Source: Actinomycetota bacterium (GTDB lineage Bacteria > Actinomycetota > Actinomycetes > Actinomycetales > Microbacteriaceae). Taken from it: a stretch of DNA of 64,000 bases. Positions 63,301-64,000 of this stretch are shown piece by piece (position 1 is the first letter of the stretch; each line of letters opens with the position of its first letter). The translations under genes were made by a program, and so were the position numbers. Location: contig JAIUOH010000004.1 of assembly GCA_020161315.1 (NCBI GenBank), forward strand, positions 1-64,000, in the 5' to 3' direction. The notes beneath the pieces were generated by a model. It worked only from the letters and a program-made list of their open reading frames with translations, was not told where the DNA came from and ran no database searches.

Positions 63301-63495
63301 CCTGTCGAGATCAAGCCTGCGGGTGACGAGCCTGTCGAGCCCGCGCCGGCCGAGCCCGTCGAGACCAAGCTAGAGGTTGAAGAGCCAGCTCATCTCGACA
63401 AGCTCGATGAACCCGACTCTGAAGACCCGATGAGCAAGCTGCCCAAGTTCTTGCAGCCGAAAGACCAAGCGACGAACGAAGGGGGCGAACGATGA
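60343..63495 (+). CDS. Large membrane glycosyltransferase (GT2 domain plus multi-helix region)
   Basis: A 1050-residue protein. Residues 1-250 are a GT2 domain (VTAILVARHGGEWLDETLAAI; LLSEDSAPEPRAL as metal site; GPVGMLVRADVWRQLGGFDPAYSVYDDGLDLSVRARLAG). It is followed by a long region of about 12 hydrophobic segments up to about residue 935 with an extracytoplasmic stretch near 760-890. The last 80 residues are an acidic Pro-Val-Glu-rich tail encoded by a duplicated 68-base segment that contains the chromosomal palindromic repeat. It resembles actinobacterial proteins upstream of DUF5719 genes, probably acting in cell-wall galactan or rhamnan building. It overlaps the DUF5719 gene by four bases. 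Confidence 0.82.
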   Translation: MRTRVTAILVARHGGEWLDETLAAIAAQTRQPDRVIAVVNGGRESLAHQLRTREGISGVVSTQNIVPFGAAVQQGVAAVPADQPSTSREPAGVGASAHNEPTQDWFWLLSEDSAPEPRALAEILSTVQRAPSVAVAGPKLLSWDHPDRIIELGQSLTQRGERWLLRRQERDQQQYDHLQDVLGVGPVGMLVRADVWRQLGGFDPAYSVYDDGLDLSVRARLAGFRVVVAPTSRVRFAQLGVAGPRIERSRRVMRTAHREARTAQLHRRIAYAPALAAFFMWLGLPLLAVLRVAWSLIREQPGHMWGEFASALRVFFAPGSIVASRRRVRDANSSGWGAVKPLRVDAKTVRTAKMIDREAILVSQGRLRDDLHFISSGGLAVLLTSVLATVGLLWWVLTQTSLSGGALAPLSPLGELWANTRTEGGVPADPFTWVLALLGSLTFWNPSHGVVLMLIAAIPLASLGGWIWAAQLTKNSAGRALLAIAWAFSPVLLGSLSAGRLSTLILAVVLPWLLLAATRARESWSWAGTASLLAAIALACAPVLIPAAIVLLIVGIAGSPRGTARVLSIAIAPLALFAPNLLMLLRGADPLDLLLDPGIRAPFVPATTWHLLLGFPEFGLEGWGGIFDSLGFNALPATLLVGFLMLPIVLLAALGLITGRVHFTLLHAVLGGVGLLTAVGASKLQLLSIGAEAVTLWTGSGLALYWIAVLGLAAAGAATLRKAAAPVVAVGLVMALVAVAPLAVKLATANTGIVAGDAQMPALVQAAGTENPELRTLVLSAAGPQAVRAEIVTGPGVRLDELRTAAVPSSATEQDRALAEIVAALASTGDEARTQEVLAANEIGFVLLASSGESTERSQLQSAFDQQTALEGAGQTSHGLLWRVTAEAAGGAAAEPSDGPSWIAGMSNKLFTNLLWWAQIVVLGAMLLLALPTGEVVERPERRRKKGAPAEPVETKLEVEEPAHLDKLDERTEPAPVEPVEPASVEPVEIKPAGDEPVEPAPAEPVETKLEVEEPAHLDKLDEPDSEDPMSKLPKFLQPKDQATNEGGER
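63184..63410. repeat. Duplicated 68-base unit with REP-like palindrome inside a gene
   Basis: 63184-63251 and 63343-63410 are identical except one base (T63198 versus C63357). Each copy includes CTCATCTCGACAAGCTCGATGA; in the first this extends to the perfect palindrome GCTCATC-N11-GATGAGC (63229-63253). Between them are several GTCGAGCCTGTCGAG units. All are read in frame as EPVE and EEPAHLDKLDE repeats. Confidence 0.9.
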
Positions 63496-64000
63496 GCGAG
63501 CAGTCGAAGCGTATGCTGCGTGGCGGTGCTCGCGCGGTCACCGGCGTGGCCATTATCGGAGCTTCTGTCGCTGCTGCTGCTGTGCTCGGCTCGGGCATCG
63601 TAGAGGTGCCCACCGTTGAGCGTGGTGTAGTTTCGGTCGCTGCAGACACCAGTCAGAACGCGAAGTTCTCGCTTGTGTGCACGGGCGCGTTCGCTGAGCT
63701 TGGTGCCGACCCCTCGCGCCCCACGGCGGCGATTCCGAGCGGCACCGCAGCGGCGGTCGTCACAGGCACCCCGCTCGAGCAGAGCGAGCTGGCGCGCGAG
63801 ATTGCAGACGGCACCGCGCCGCTCGTGGTTGATGGTGCCGCCGACGAGACACTCGCCGCCGCCCAGGTGCAGCAGGTCGAGACCACGACGCTGCGCGGCC
63901 TCGCCGCCTCAAGCTGCGCCGAACCCGTGCACGAGCAGTGGCTTGTGGGCGGCGGCACCACGCTTGGCCAATCGGTAACGCTCGTGCTCGGCAACCCATT
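63492..64000 (+). CDS. DUF5719-family exported protein, N-terminal part
   Basis: The first 169 codons of a gene cut by the window end. The product starts MSEQSKRMLRGGARAV, followed by one hydrophobic segment (about residues 16-40) that anchors it, then an extracellular domain with two Cys (LVCTGAF, ASSCAEP) and EQWLVGGGTTLGQSVTLVLGNP, the DUF5719 pattern. The start overlaps the upstream gene's stop (ATGA). Function is unknown; the tight coupling suggests that it works with the large glycosyltransferase at the cell surface. Confidence 0.78.
   Translation, partial: MSEQSKRMLRGGARAVTGVAIIGASVAAAAVLGSGIVEVPTVERGVVSVAADTSQNAKFSLVCTGAFAELGADPSRPTAAIPSGTAAAVVTGTPLEQSELAREIADGTAPLVVDGAADETLAAAQVQQVETTTLRGLAASSCAEPVHEQWLVGGGTTLGQSVTLVLGNP

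Overview
The window reads as chromosome of a high-GC Gram-positive actinobacterium, most likely Microbacteriaceae and perhaps Leucobacter-like. The placement is inference. It rests on a WhiB-type regulator next to manA, a LytR-CpsA-Psr (LCP) protein, a dTDP-rhamnose pathway with fused RmlC-RmlD, LGFP repeats, a DUF5719 protein beside a giant glycosyltransferase, and many genes whose -10 box lies only 6-7 bases before the start codon, as in leaderless actinobacterial transcripts. I saw no rRNA, tRNA, CRISPR array, transposase or integrase.

Layout. 0.2-6.3 kb: a polyamine-type ABC importer operon on the minus strand, divergent from a GntR regulator coupled to a possible Cache-domain sensor. 6.4-10 kb: an isolated ccsB, then an MFS exporter/MarR operon with two clear operators in its promoter. 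10-13 kb: purK, purE and a glycosyltransferase. 13-29 kb: the rhamnose and cell-wall glycopolymer region, with galE, an LCP ligase, rhamnosyltransferase-like enzymes, rmlCD-rmlB-rmlA, an acyltransferase broken by one stop codon, an LpxA-like/Gfo-Idh/DUF2304/GT2 operon and a secreted LGFP-repeat protein.

29-45.5 kb: an accessory block lying between two paralogous PglK/MsbA-type ABC exporters. It holds a sugar aminotransferase, seven glycosyltransferase-like genes, an intact paralog of the broken acyltransferase, a NodB-like protein and, most notably, a compact acyl module: an LpxD-like N-acyltransferase divergent from an acyl carrier protein, a FabG-like reductase and two tandem KAS III enzymes. 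The module's central part is more AT-rich than its surroundings. Read together, these genes could make a short 3-hydroxyacyl-ACP and attach it to an amino sugar of an exported glycan. This is the best candidate for a little-described system.

45.6-50.3 kb: the second exporter, a GT4 enzyme and a DUF2142 membrane protein. 50.4-57.1 kb: a lipoprotein polysaccharide deacetylase, a phospholipase C-like pseudogene with two lesions, a DUF4143 ATPase, an alpha/beta hydrolase and a Fic protein. 57.1-64 kb: an O-antigen-ligase/polymerase-like protein, manA, a whiB2-like regulator, a 1050-residue membrane glycosyltransferase whose tail carries the window's palindromic repeat, and the start of a DUF5719 protein cut by the window edge.
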